This document shows positions 16,765 through 25,741 of a DNA stretch of 64,000 nt, piece by piece. Under the pieces are notes generated by a model. The model saw nothing but the letters and a program-made list of their open reading frames with translations, ran no database searches and was not told where the DNA came from. The stretch's first letter is position 1, and each line of letters opens with the position of its first letter. The position numbers and the translations under genes were made by a program. The stretch spans positions 3,400,501 to 3,464,500 of the forward strand of contig NZ_OY762614.1 of NCBI RefSeq assembly GCF_963666145.1. Direction: 5' to 3'. This DNA comes from an uncultured Desulfobacter sp. GTDB taxonomy: Bacteria > Desulfobacterota > Desulfobacteria > Desulfobacterales > Desulfobacteraceae.

Positions 16765-17820
16765 GTGCAGTTAGATGTTCAGTTGAAAAAAAGTTTCAAG
16801 GATTTCACCCTTGACGTGGCCTTCAGCCTCTCCTCACCAAGGACGGGGATTTTTGGTCCGTCAGGAAGCGGTAAATCAACAATCATGAACCTTCTGTCCG
16901 GCCTGGAGTTGCCGGACAGCGGGTTTATTCAATTGGGGGATACCGTTCTTTTTGACGCAAGGGAAAAAATTAATTTAAAGCCGGATCAACGCAATGTTGG
17001 TGTTGTGTTTCAGCATGCCCATTTATTCCCCCATATGAGTGTGAAAAGAAATATTTTTTATGGATATAAGCGGGTAAAGGCGAAGCATAGACAGATTGAT
17101 CCAGATGGTCTTTTTAACGTTCTGGGGGTCAGTCAGCTTTTGTCCCGGAATGTTTCCACCTTGTCCGGCGGGGAGCGTCAGCGCATTGCTCTGGCGAGGA
17201 CGGTCTTGTCCAACCCCCGGCTTATTCTTATGGATGAACCCCTGTCTGCTTTGGATGAGGGGCATAAATTTCAGATTATTCCATATTTGAAGAAGGTCTT
17301 TAATAAGTACGGCATCCCCATGATTTTTATCAGCCATTCGGTGCTGGAAATGCGGATGATGACCGATGAAGTTTTGGTGATCGAAAAAGGGCGTATCCAA
17401 CAGCACAGTCCGGCCGAGGAACTGGTGAAAAAATCCTGGGGCAGCGGCCTTGAAAGCTATGTCAACTTAATACATCTGGGGGAATCATCGCCCTGTAAGG
17501 ATCTGTTTTGTTACAATTGGGGAGATAATCTTTTAATTCTCACTGAGCCGGCAGAAGGCGGGGATAATCTTTTTGAGCTTGACTCCCGGGATATTTTGCT
17601 TTTCAAGCGGCATCCAGAGGCCACAAGCGCCAGAAACCTTTTGCAATGCACGGTTGCTGATGTCTACAGTTGCGGCAATCGTGCGCGTGTGGAGCTGGCC
17701 TGCGGTGGCGAACGCCTGATTGCCCAGATTGTTCCCGAATCGGTGAGTGAACTGGGTATTGAGCCAGGTGCTGTGGTGGTAGCGGCAATAAAAGCTTCGG
17801 CGTTTAAGAAAATATTCTGA
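16765..17820 (+). CDS. modC: Molybdate ABC transporter ATP-binding protein
   Basis: 351-residue ATPase. Walker A is GPSGSGKST near residue 32, the Q-loop lies in VGVVFQHAHLFPHMSV, the signature is LSGGERQRIALART, and Walker B is LILMDEPLSALDE. The last 65 residues form a TOBE-like domain (CTVADVYSCGNRARVELACG) that binds oxyanion. Translation starts at a GTG at 16765, just after modB; no in-frame ATG lies near the conserved start. Confidence 0.92.
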   Translation: MQLDVQLKKSFKDFTLDVAFSLSSPRTGIFGPSGSGKSTIMNLLSGLELPDSGFIQLGDTVLFDAREKINLKPDQRNVGVVFQHAHLFPHMSVKRNIFYGYKRVKAKHRQIDPDGLFNVLGVSQLLSRNVSTLSGGERQRIALARTVLSNPRLILMDEPLSALDEGHKFQIIPYLKKVFNKYGIPMIFISHSVLEMRMMTDEVLVIEKGRIQQHSPAEELVKKSWGSGLESYVNLIHLGESSPCKDLFCYNWGDNLLILTEPAEGGDNLFELDSRDILLFKRHPEATSARNLLQCTVADVYSCGNRARVELACGGERLIAQIVPESVSELGIEPGAVVVAAIKASAFKKIF

Positions 17821-17880
17821 CCTGTTATCTTTTCTGTGATACTGTCGATACTGAATGGCTTACTAATAAGGAGAGAGGTT

Positions 17881-18318
17881 ATGGATATTATAATTAAAGA
17901 TGCGCTCCCGGTTGATGTTGATCAGATATTGCCCCTGCTTTCCCAGCGGAGTGATTTTGATGTCCAGGATCAGACCCGGGGGTTGCGGTTGATGTTGGAT
18001 GGATGCGGAAAGCACAGAACTGTTAAGGTGGCGTGTGCAGATGATGCTGTTGTCGGGATTTGTACGGCCCAGGCCCGGATTTCAATGGTGCATGGCAATA
18101 TCAATGCCGTGGTGGAAGACCTGCTTGTGGACCGTGGGCATAAAAACAAAGGTGTCTCGGCGCTTCTGTTGTCTGCCATTGAAGAATGGGCTGAGAATAA
18201 AGGAATAAAATCAATTTCCCTGCTTGTGGATAAAAACGATCAGGAGCGTATTGATTTTTATAACACACAGGCCTGGGAATCTACGCCGTTGATCTGCCTG
18301 GTCAAATCTCTGGATTAA
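17881..18318 (+). CDS. GNAT-family N-acetyltransferase
   Basis: 145 residues with the acetyl-CoA-binding motif A as DRGHKNKGVSALLLSAIEEW near residue 82, preceded by the beta-strand AVVEDLLVD. ATG 17881 behind AAGGAGAGAGG is chosen; an upstream in-frame start at 17836 lacks such a site. The substrate cannot be deduced. It follows modC by 60 nt and may be read through from the mod operon. Confidence 0.8.
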   Translation: MDIIIKDALPVDVDQILPLLSQRSDFDVQDQTRGLRLMLDGCGKHRTVKVACADDAVVGICTAQARISMVHGNINAVVEDLLVDRGHKNKGVSALLLSAIEEWAENKGIKSISLLVDKNDQERIDFYNTQAWESTPLICLVKSLD

Positions 18319-18847
18319 GGACCTTCCTAAAATACCGATAAAAAATTTGTTCAAATCCCTCCTTCGTTGTCTTGTTGTGCGCCTAAAATCATTCCTCTGA
18401 AAATATCATCACAAATTTGTCGGCAAAAATAGCTCTGAGATAATAATTACAAATTAGAAACTATTTTATGTGTTCATCTTAAATAGATCATATTTGCTGA
18501 AATCTTGTTTGTTTGTATTTATGTTTCGCCAAAAAATTTCTTTTTTTGTGTGCATAAAAATAGCCTTCTGATCAATAATTTATGTTCAAGCAATAAGTTA
18601 CATATTTGGATCAAGATATATTTCATATTTGTATTATCTTCTCTGCTTGCAAAATTTGTCGACACGCTCTATAAAAAATTTCAACCCAAAACAATTTGTG
18701 ATTTTAAGAAGTTAGAAAAAAAATTAATTTTTTTATTCCATAGTGGTCCACCCGTTGCAATTAAAGACATCACGACGGCGGACAGGTCTTTTGCCTGTTA
18801 AGATTTTAAAAAATAAACCAACCTTAATTTAGGAGCTTTAGAAAATA
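18319..18847 (+). promoter_or_regulatory. nifH upstream region with sigma-54 promoter
   Basis: A long AT-rich stretch without a convincing gene. At 18744-18759, TGGTCCACCCGTTGCA matches the -24/-12 sigma-54 promoter with exact spacing, placing transcription start roughly 75-80 nt before the nifH ATG. I searched for the classical NifA site (TGT-N10-ACA) upstream and found none. A short palindrome TGTCGACA lies near 18657 and could bind another activator. AGGAG precedes the nifH start. Confidence 0.75.
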
Positions 18848-19672
18848 ATGAGAAAAGTAGCTATCTACGGAAAAGGCGGCATCGGCAAATCCACTACAAC
18901 CCAGAACACAGTTGCAGGGCTGGTGGAAGCAGGCAAAAAAATCATGATCGTGGGCTGCGATCCCAAATCCGACTCCACACGTCTTATGCTCAACGGCCTG
19001 GCCCAGAAGACCGTTCTGGATACCCTGAGAGAAGAGGGCGAAGATGTCGAACTTGAAGACGTAAGAAAAGAAGGATACGGCGGCGTTCTTTGTACAGAGT
19101 CCGGCGGACCCGAACCCGGTGTTGGTTGTGCCGGCCGCGGTATCATCACCTCCATCAACCTGCTCGAACAGCTGGGTGCCTATGACGAAGAACAGAACCT
19201 GGACTATGTATTTTATGATGTTCTCGGCGACGTTGTTTGCGGTGGTTTTGCAATGCCGATTCGTGAAGGTAAAGCCCAGGAGATCTACATCGTTGTGTCC
19301 GGCGAGATGATGGCCATGTACGCAGCCAACAACATCTGTAAAGGTATCGTAAAATTTGCCCAGTCCGGCGGCGTCCGCCTCGGCGGCCTGATCTGCAACT
19401 CCCGTATGGTTGACAACGAGGAAGAGATGATTCTGCAGTTGGCCAAAAAACTGGGCACCCAGATGCTCCACTTTGTTCCCCGGCATAACATGGTTCAGCA
19501 GGCAGAGATCAACAGAAAAACCGTAATTGATTTTGCTCCCGAACATCCCCAGGCCGACGAATACCGGGCACTGTCCAAAAAAATGGATGAAAACACAATG
19601 TTTGTTATTCCCACACCGCTGGAAATTGAAGAGCTCGAAAGCCTGCTGATTGAATACGGCATCGCTTCATAA
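18848..19672 (+). CDS. nifH: Nitrogenase iron protein
   Basis: Dinitrogenase reductase, the ATP-driven electron donor to NifDK and also needed for cofactor maturation. The 274 residues contain the P-loop GKGGIGKST (9-17), CDPKSDSTRL, the cluster cysteines in VGCAGRGI and DVLGDVVCGGF, and the arginine that DraT would modify (GCAGRG). It opens the nif operon behind a sigma-54 promoter. Only 102 nt separate it from nifD, so the nifI1/nifI2 PII-type genes often found here are missing. Confidence 0.97.
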   Translation: MRKVAIYGKGGIGKSTTTQNTVAGLVEAGKKIMIVGCDPKSDSTRLMLNGLAQKTVLDTLREEGEDVELEDVRKEGYGGVLCTESGGPEPGVGCAGRGIITSINLLEQLGAYDEEQNLDYVFYDVLGDVVCGGFAMPIREGKAQEIYIVVSGEMMAMYAANNICKGIVKFAQSGGVRLGGLICNSRMVDNEEEMILQLAKKLGTQMLHFVPRHNMVQQAEINRKTVIDFAPEHPQADEYRALSKKMDENTMFVIPTPLEIEELESLLIEYGIAS

Positions 19673-19774
19673 ACCGCACAACCGCAGGACCCTGAGGGGG
19701 GTACTTAGCAAAGACACCATTCTTGATGAATTTAAAGCAAAACAACACAAGAGATAAGATAGGGGTATAAACAT

Positions 19775-21397
19775 ATGACAGGCGAACGAAACACTACCGT
19801 TAACCCGGAAGATGTAAAAAAAGAAATACTGGCCAAGTATCCGCCCAAGGTGGCCCGGAAACGCGGCAAGCAGATCACACCGGTTTCCAGCGAAGAAGAA
19901 AAAAGCAGCCTCTCGGTAGGCGCCAACGTCCGGACCGTTCCGGGCATCATCACCCAGAGAGGATGCTGCTACGCAGGTTGCAAGGGCGTTATCATGGGCC
20001 CGACCCGGGACATCATCAACCTGACCCACGGCCCCATCGGCTGCGGATTTTACTCCTGGCTGACCCGTCGTAACCAGACCCGGCCGCCATCAGACGACGC
20101 AGATAATTTCATGACCTACTGCTTTTCCACGGACATGCAGGACGAGGACATTGTTTTCGGCGGAGAAAAGAAACTCAAGGCCGCCATCCAGGAAGCCTAT
20201 GACATCTTCAAACCCAAGGCCATCTCCATCTTCTCCACCTGTCCGGTGGGTCTGATCGGTGACGACATTCACGCCGTGGCCAGGGAGATGAAAGCAGAAC
20301 TTGGCATCAATATATTCGGTTTCTCCTGTGAAGGATATAAGGGTGTAAGCCAGTCCGCCGGCCATCATATTGCCAACAACGCCATCTTTACCCATGTTGT
20401 GGGCCTGGATGACACCATCTCCGACGCCAAATTCAAGATCAACCTCTTGGGTGAGTACAACATCGGCGGCGACGCATTCATCATTGACGACCTGCTGGAA
20501 AAATGCGGTATCAGCGTGGTGTCCACCTTCTCCGGCAACTCCACCGTTGACCAGTTTGCCAATTGCCACACCGCGGACCTCAATGCCGTTATGTGCCACA
20601 GATCCATCAACTACGTAGCAGACATGCTTGAGATTAAATACGGCATCCCCTGGATAAAGATCAGCTTCCTTGGACCCCGGTCCACTGCCAGCAGTCTGCG
20701 TAAGATCGCCGCTTATTTTGAAGACCAGGAACTCATCGACACCGTAGAAAAGGTCATTGCCGAAGAGATGATCCCTGTTGAAGCCAAGATCGCAGAGATT
20801 AAACCCCGTTGTGAAGGCAAAACCGCCATGATGTTCGTTGGTGGTTCCCGCGCCCATCACTACCAGGAACTGTTCAGGGATCTGGGCATGGAAGTCCTCT
20901 CCGCCGGATACGAGTTTGCCCACAGGGATGACTATGAAGGACGCCACGTGATTCCGGACATCAAGATTGACGCCGACTCCAGAAATATTGAAGAGCTGGA
21001 AATCGAAGCCGACGAGACCCGGTACAGCCCCAGAAAGACCGAAGAGCAGATGAAAGCCCTGGAAGCCAAGGGATTCCCGTTCAAAGAGTATGAGGGTATG
21101 GTGCCTGACATGGTCGAAGGCTCCCTGATTATTGATGACATCAGCCAGCACGAAACCGAAACCCTGATTGAAATGTACAGACCTGACATCTTCTGTGCCG
21201 GTATCAAGGAAAAGTACGCAGTCCAGAAAAACGGTATCCCCATGAAGCAGCTCCACTCCTATGATTCAGGTGGACCCTATGCGGTATTCAAAGGTGCAAT
21301 GAACTTTTATGAAGAAATTGACCGCATGCTCAACGCCAACATCTGGGATTACTTGAAAGCCCCCTGGCAGAAAGAGGCTGAAGCCTCTGCCGAATAA
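19775..21397 (+). CDS. nifD: Nitrogenase MoFe protein alpha chain, long form
   Basis: 540 residues, longer than the roughly 480-490 of proteobacterial NifD. The extra segment lies between about residues 385 and 440 (rich in Glu/Lys, around EELEIEADETRYSPRK), as in the clostridial/sulfate-reducer group. P-cluster cysteines are in QRGCCYAGCKG, HGPIGCGFYSW and FSTCPVGLIGDDI; the FeMo-cofactor cysteine is in NAVMCHRSINY and the histidine in KQLHSYDSGGPY. Motifs match the molybdenum enzyme rather than AnfD/VnfD. Confidence 0.96.
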   Translation: MTGERNTTVNPEDVKKEILAKYPPKVARKRGKQITPVSSEEEKSSLSVGANVRTVPGIITQRGCCYAGCKGVIMGPTRDIINLTHGPIGCGFYSWLTRRNQTRPPSDDADNFMTYCFSTDMQDEDIVFGGEKKLKAAIQEAYDIFKPKAISIFSTCPVGLIGDDIHAVAREMKAELGINIFGFSCEGYKGVSQSAGHHIANNAIFTHVVGLDDTISDAKFKINLLGEYNIGGDAFIIDDLLEKCGISVVSTFSGNSTVDQFANCHTADLNAVMCHRSINYVADMLEIKYGIPWIKISFLGPRSTASSLRKIAAYFEDQELIDTVEKVIAEEMIPVEAKIAEIKPRCEGKTAMMFVGGSRAHHYQELFRDLGMEVLSAGYEFAHRDDYEGRHVIPDIKIDADSRNIEELEIEADETRYSPRKTEEQMKALEAKGFPFKEYEGMVPDMVEGSLIIDDISQHETETLIEMYRPDIFCAGIKEKYAVQKNGIPMKQLHSYDSGGPYAVFKGAMNFYEEIDRMLNANIWDYLKAPWQKEAEASAE

Positions 21398-21448
21398 GCT
21401 ACGGAATAATCATTTAAATTATAGATTAAAAAGCAACAGGAGAAACTT

Positions 21449-22825
21449 ATGCTGCTTCGACATACCCCCAAAGAGATTGTAGAAAGAAAAGCCCTGGCAG
21501 TTAACCCGGCCAAGACCTGCCAGCCCATCGGCGCCATGTATGCAGGCCTCGGCATCCACGCCTGCCTGCCCCACAGCCACGGTTCCCAGGGCTGCTGCGC
21601 CTATCACAGATCCACCTTGACCCGTCATTACCGTGAGCCCATCATGGCGGCCACCTCCTCCTTTACAGAAGGTGCATCGGTATTCGGCGGCCAGGCCAAC
21701 CTGCTTCAGGCCCTGTTGACCATCTTCACCACCTACAACCCCGACGTGGTTGCGGTGCATACCACCTGTCTGTCCGAGACCATCGGCGACGACGTGAACC
21801 AGATTGTCAGAAAGGCCAAAAAAGACGGCACCATCCCCGAAGGCAAGTATGTCGTTCATACGGCAACACCATCCTATGTGGGGTCCCATGTCACCGGCTT
21901 TGCCAATATGGTGAAGTCCATTGCCATACAGATGGCCGAAAAGACCGGCACATCCAACGGTAAGGTCAACCTGATTCCTGGGTTTGTAGAACCTTCGGAT
22001 ATGGCTGAGATCAAGAGAATTGCCGCAATGATGGGCATTGGATCCATCCTGTTTCCGGACACTTCCGGTATTGTGAACGGACCGCTCACCGGTAAATTCA
22101 ATATGTACCCCAAAGGCGGAACCAGCATTGAAGACCTGAAAAGCACCGGCGACAGCATCGGTTCCATCGGCCTGGGTGCCTGGGCCACGACTGATGCCGT
22201 CAAAGCCCTTGAGTCCCAGTTTCAGGTCCCCGGCCAGGTACTGGATCTGCCCATCGGCCTGTTGGCCACAGACCGGTTCGTTGATGCCCTGCGCACCGTA
22301 GCCGGCGTTAGCGTTCCCGATTCTGTGACCCAGGAACGCGGACAGCTCCTGGACGTGATTTCAGACATGCAGCCCCACCTGTACGGCAAAAAGGTTGCCA
22401 TTGCCGGTGACCCGGATCAGCTCATTCCCTTGGTTGAATTCCTTGTGACCATCGGCATGAAACCGGTTCACATTGTTACCGGCACCCCGGGCAAGGCCTT
22501 TACCAACCGGATCAAAGAGATCACCGCCAAGTTCGGTGATGATATCAATGTCCGGAACCCCGCCGACATGTTCCTGATGCACCAGTGGATCAAGAATGAA
22601 CCGGTTGACCTGCTCATCTGCAACACCTACGGCAAGTACATTGCCCGGGACGAAGACATCCCCTTTGTACGTCACGGATTCCCCATCCTGGACCGCATCG
22701 GCCACTCCTACTTCCCGTCGGTGGGTTACGCAGGCGGCCTGCGTCTTCTGGAAAAAATCCTGGGCGTGCTCATGGACCGCAAGGACCGGGATGCCTCAGA
22801 AGAGGCCTTTGAACTGGTAGAATAG
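21449..22825 (+). CDS. nifK: Nitrogenase MoFe protein beta chain, short form
   Basis: 458 residues; it lacks the roughly 50-60-residue N-terminal extension of proteobacterial NifK, which complements the long NifD. P-cluster cysteines appear in NPAKTCQPIGAMYAG, HGSQGCCAYHRSTL and HTTCLSETIGDDV. The C-terminal FPILDRIGHSYFPSVGYAGG is typical. It lies 51 nt after nifD with its own GGAG site. Confidence 0.96.
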   Translation: MLLRHTPKEIVERKALAVNPAKTCQPIGAMYAGLGIHACLPHSHGSQGCCAYHRSTLTRHYREPIMAATSSFTEGASVFGGQANLLQALLTIFTTYNPDVVAVHTTCLSETIGDDVNQIVRKAKKDGTIPEGKYVVHTATPSYVGSHVTGFANMVKSIAIQMAEKTGTSNGKVNLIPGFVEPSDMAEIKRIAAMMGIGSILFPDTSGIVNGPLTGKFNMYPKGGTSIEDLKSTGDSIGSIGLGAWATTDAVKALESQFQVPGQVLDLPIGLLATDRFVDALRTVAGVSVPDSVTQERGQLLDVISDMQPHLYGKKVAIAGDPDQLIPLVEFLVTIGMKPVHIVTGTPGKAFTNRIKEITAKFGDDINVRNPADMFLMHQWIKNEPVDLLICNTYGKYIARDEDIPFVRHGFPILDRIGHSYFPSVGYAGGLRLLEKILGVLMDRKDRDASEEAFELVE

Positions 22826-22860
22826 TATCTGCGCAATTAAAGCAGTAAAGGATAAATAAA

Positions 22861-24237
22861 ATGACCTCCATATCGGTACTCAAACAGAGAGAAAAACAGA
22901 TCTACCAGAAGGGCAGCCAGCCCTTTGAGATGGAATGTGAAACCAAGAGTCTGGCCGGCGCAGTCAGCCAGAGGGCCTGCGTGTTCTGCGGCTCCAGGGT
23001 GGTGCTTTACCCCATTGCCGACGCCCTGCATCTCATTCACGGACCCATCGGGTGTGCCTCCTATACCTGGGACATCAGAGGGGCCCAATCGTCGGGCCCG
23101 GAGCTCCACCGGATGAGTTTTTCCACCGATCTGTCAGAGACCGATATCATTTATGGCGGAGAAAAAAAGCTGAAAAAAGCGTTGCTTGAGCTCATTGAAA
23201 AGTACTCGCCCAAAGCTGCCTTTATTTACTGTACCTGCATTGTGGGCATTATCGGTGATGACGTGGACGCGGTCTGCCGCCAGGTCGAAGAAGAGACCCT
23301 CATTCCTGTCATCGCTGTCCACTCTGAAGGGTTTAAAGGGACTAAAAAAGACGGATACAAGGCGGCATGCGACGCCTTGTTCAGTCTCATCGAACGAAAC
23401 AAAGCCCCCCAGGCCACCATCCCCGATTCCATCAATATTATGGGAGAGTTCAATATCGGCGGAGAGACGTGGATCATTAAAAAATATTATGAAGCCATGG
23501 GGGTCAAGGTGGTCTCGGTGATCACCGGTGACGGCCGGGTGGAAGAGGTCCAGCAGGCAAGAAATGCCGCCCTGAACGTGGTTCAGTGTTCAGGGTCCGT
23601 GACCCACCTGGCCAAGCAGATGGAAAAAGAGTACGGCATCCCTTTTATACGGGTCTCCTACTTTGGCATCGAAGACACCTCCGAGGCCCTGTACCAGGTG
23701 GCCGTTCACTTTAAGAAAAACGCTGAGATTTTGAAAAAGACCCAGGAGCTGATCAAAAAAGAGGTCCAGGCCATTGTTCCCCGCCTGGAGGGCATGAGAA
23801 AAGATCTTGAAGGTAAAAAGGCCGCCATCTACGTGGGCGGCGCGTTCAAGGCCTTCTCCTTGATCAAGGCATTGAAAACCCTGGGCATGGAAGTGATCCT
23901 GGCCGGTTCCCAGACCGGCACCAAGGAAGATTATGAGGTGCTTCGGCAGATGTGCAACGAGGGCACCGTGATTTTAGACGACTCAAACCCCCTGGAGCTT
24001 GCCAAGTATGCCGTGGAAAAGGATGCGGACCTGTTCATCGGCGGGGTCAAGGAACGCCCCATTGCCTATAAGATGGGCATCGGGTTCTGCGACCATAACC
24101 ATGAACGCAAAATCCCCCTGGTCGGCTTTGAAGGCATGGTCAATTTTGCAGAAGAAGTGCACGGAACCGTTACAAGCCCGGTATGGGATCTTGTACCCAG
24201 GCGGCAGACCCCAACCGGAAAGGAAGGTGCAATATGA
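22861..24237 (+). CDS. nifE: Nitrogenase cofactor scaffold NifE
   Basis: 458-residue homologue of NifD which, with NifN, forms the scaffold where the NifB product is matured to FeMo-cofactor. Conserved parts include SQRACVFCGSRVVLYP, IHGPIGCASYTWDIRGA, YCTCIVGIIGDD and the region INIMGEFNIGGETWIIK. It overlaps nifN by 4 nt (ATGA). Confidence 0.95.
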   Translation: MTSISVLKQREKQIYQKGSQPFEMECETKSLAGAVSQRACVFCGSRVVLYPIADALHLIHGPIGCASYTWDIRGAQSSGPELHRMSFSTDLSETDIIYGGEKKLKKALLELIEKYSPKAAFIYCTCIVGIIGDDVDAVCRQVEEETLIPVIAVHSEGFKGTKKDGYKAACDALFSLIERNKAPQATIPDSINIMGEFNIGGETWIIKKYYEAMGVKVVSVITGDGRVEEVQQARNAALNVVQCSGSVTHLAKQMEKEYGIPFIRVSYFGIEDTSEALYQVAVHFKKNAEILKKTQELIKKEVQAIVPRLEGMRKDLEGKKAAIYVGGAFKAFSLIKALKTLGMEVILAGSQTGTKEDYEVLRQMCNEGTVILDDSNPLELAKYAVEKDADLFIGGVKERPIAYKMGIGFCDHNHERKIPLVGFEGMVNFAEEVHGTVTSPVWDLVPRRQTPTGKEGAI

Positions 24238-25646
24238 CCTCAAGCAGATCTTATAAAGAGACCCCCTCATACACCCCCACCCAGAATGCATGTAAAATGT
24301 GCACCCCCTTAGGGGCCACCCTGGTGTTCCAGGGGATTGAGGGCTGCGTACCCCTGCTGCACGGCTCCCAGGGATGTTCCACCTATATGCGGCGTTACCT
24401 GATCTCCCATTTCAAAGAACCCGTGGATATTGCCTCCTCCAACTTCACCGAGGAAACGGCCGTATTCGGCGGCGGGGCCAACCTCAAGCTTGCCATTGAA
24501 AACGTGGCCCGCCAGTATGCCCCTTCCATGATCGGTATCGCCACCACCTGTTTGTCCGAAACCATCGGCGATGATGTCCAGCTGATCTTGAACAGCATGG
24601 GCAATAACATCAACGGTTCTGCCCTGGTCCATGTCTCCACACCGTCATATTCAGGCACCCACGTGGACGGATTCCATGGTGCGGTAGCCGCCGTGGTGGA
24701 CCGGTTCAACCCCGCAGGCAAACGCATTGTTTACCGGCCCAAGAAAAAGAAAAAAGTGAACCTGTTCCCCGGTATGCTCTCCAACGAGGACCTGCGGCAC
24801 TTAAAAGATATTTTTGAAGATTTCAATGCCCCTGTGACCATTCTGCCCGATTACTCCGAACGCCTGGAAGGGCCGTCCTGGCAGGAATATCAGGCCATCC
24901 AGAAGGGGGGCACCACCATTGCCGCCATTGAAAAGATGAATGTGGCCGTTCACACCATGGAGTTCGGCGCTGTGCTGGCCCTGGCCGCCGAAGCCGGCCA
25001 GAAGACCGCAGGAGAAATTTTAAGCAAACGCTTTGGCGTGCCCTGCACCCGCCTGCCCATCCCCATCGGGGTCAAGGCAACAGACAAATTTTTGGATATC
25101 CTGTCCAAGATATCCGGCCGGCCCATCCCGGAACGGTACAGGAAAGAGAAATGGCGCCTGGTGGACACCTATGTGGACGGCAATAAATATGTCGCCAAAA
25201 AACGGGCTCTGATTTACGGCGAAGAGGACTTTGTGGTCTCCATGGCAGGGTTCCTGGCCGAAGTGGGCATCATCCCCGTCTTGTGCGCTTCCGGCGGCAA
25301 AAGCAAAACCTTTAAAAAGGCCCTGGAACAGACCCTGCCCGAACATATCATTGACAAGGCCGTTATCCAGAATGACATGGATTTTACCTGCATGGAAGAG
25401 ACCGCCGCCGCCATGCCCGAAGAGGTTCGGCCGGAAATCATTATCGGCAACTCCAAGGGCTATGCCATGGCAAGACGCCTGAAAATCCCCATGGTCCGGG
25501 TGGGCTTCCCCATCCACGATCGCATCGGCGGATCGCGTATCCTGCATGTGGGCTACAAAGGGGCCCAGCAGTTGTATGACACCATCGTCAACGCAATTTT
25601 AACTGAAAAACAGACCGAATCCAGAATAGGATACTCATATATGTAA
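24234..25646 (+). CDS. nifN: Nitrogenase cofactor scaffold NifN
   Basis: 470 residues, paralogue of NifK and partner of NifE. NACKMCTPLGATLVFQGIEG near residue 17, LHGSQGCSTYMRRYLI and IATTCLSETIGDDV place it in NifN. ATG 24234 overlaps the nifE stop by 4 nt and has AAGG upstream; a longer frame from 24183 would sit inside nifE without a site. Unlike in some clostridia, NifN is not fused to NifB. Confidence 0.94.
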   Translation: MTSSRSYKETPSYTPTQNACKMCTPLGATLVFQGIEGCVPLLHGSQGCSTYMRRYLISHFKEPVDIASSNFTEETAVFGGGANLKLAIENVARQYAPSMIGIATTCLSETIGDDVQLILNSMGNNINGSALVHVSTPSYSGTHVDGFHGAVAAVVDRFNPAGKRIVYRPKKKKKVNLFPGMLSNEDLRHLKDIFEDFNAPVTILPDYSERLEGPSWQEYQAIQKGGTTIAAIEKMNVAVHTMEFGAVLALAAEAGQKTAGEILSKRFGVPCTRLPIPIGVKATDKFLDILSKISGRPIPERYRKEKWRLVDTYVDGNKYVAKKRALIYGEEDFVVSMAGFLAEVGIIPVLCASGGKSKTFKKALEQTLPEHIIDKAVIQNDMDFTCMEETAAAMPEEVRPEIIIGNSKGYAMARRLKIPMVRVGFPIHDRIGGSRILHVGYKGAQQLYDTIVNAILTEKQTESRIGYSYM

Positions 25647-25655
25647 ATAGTTGTC

Positions 25656-25714
25656 GCAGAAAAACGGCCCCTTTTGTCCGCCTCGAACTCGAACAAAATC
25701 GACCATTTTTCTGC
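25656..25714 (+). repeat. Inverted repeat between nifN and nifB
   Basis: GCAGAAAAA (25656-25664) pairs perfectly with TTTTTCTGC (25706-25714); inside, TTTTGT can pair with ACAAAA. The structure fills most of the 95-nt gap between nifN and nifB and could be a processing or attenuation point that tunes nifB relative to the structural genes. Confidence 0.45.
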
Positions 25715-25741
25715 AGAAACTAAATAAGGAAATTATGAATT

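Noticed and set aside
18319..18743. NifA activator sites (TGT-N10-ACA) before nifH
   Set aside because: Each TGT was checked for ACA at the right distance and none fits.
18505..18801. 98-codon frame before nifH
   Set aside because: AT-driven composition, no ribosome-binding site, and it runs across the sigma-54 promoter of nifH.
20090..21256. 388-codon antisense frame over nifD
   Set aside because: Mirror frame; composition follows nifD codon bias.
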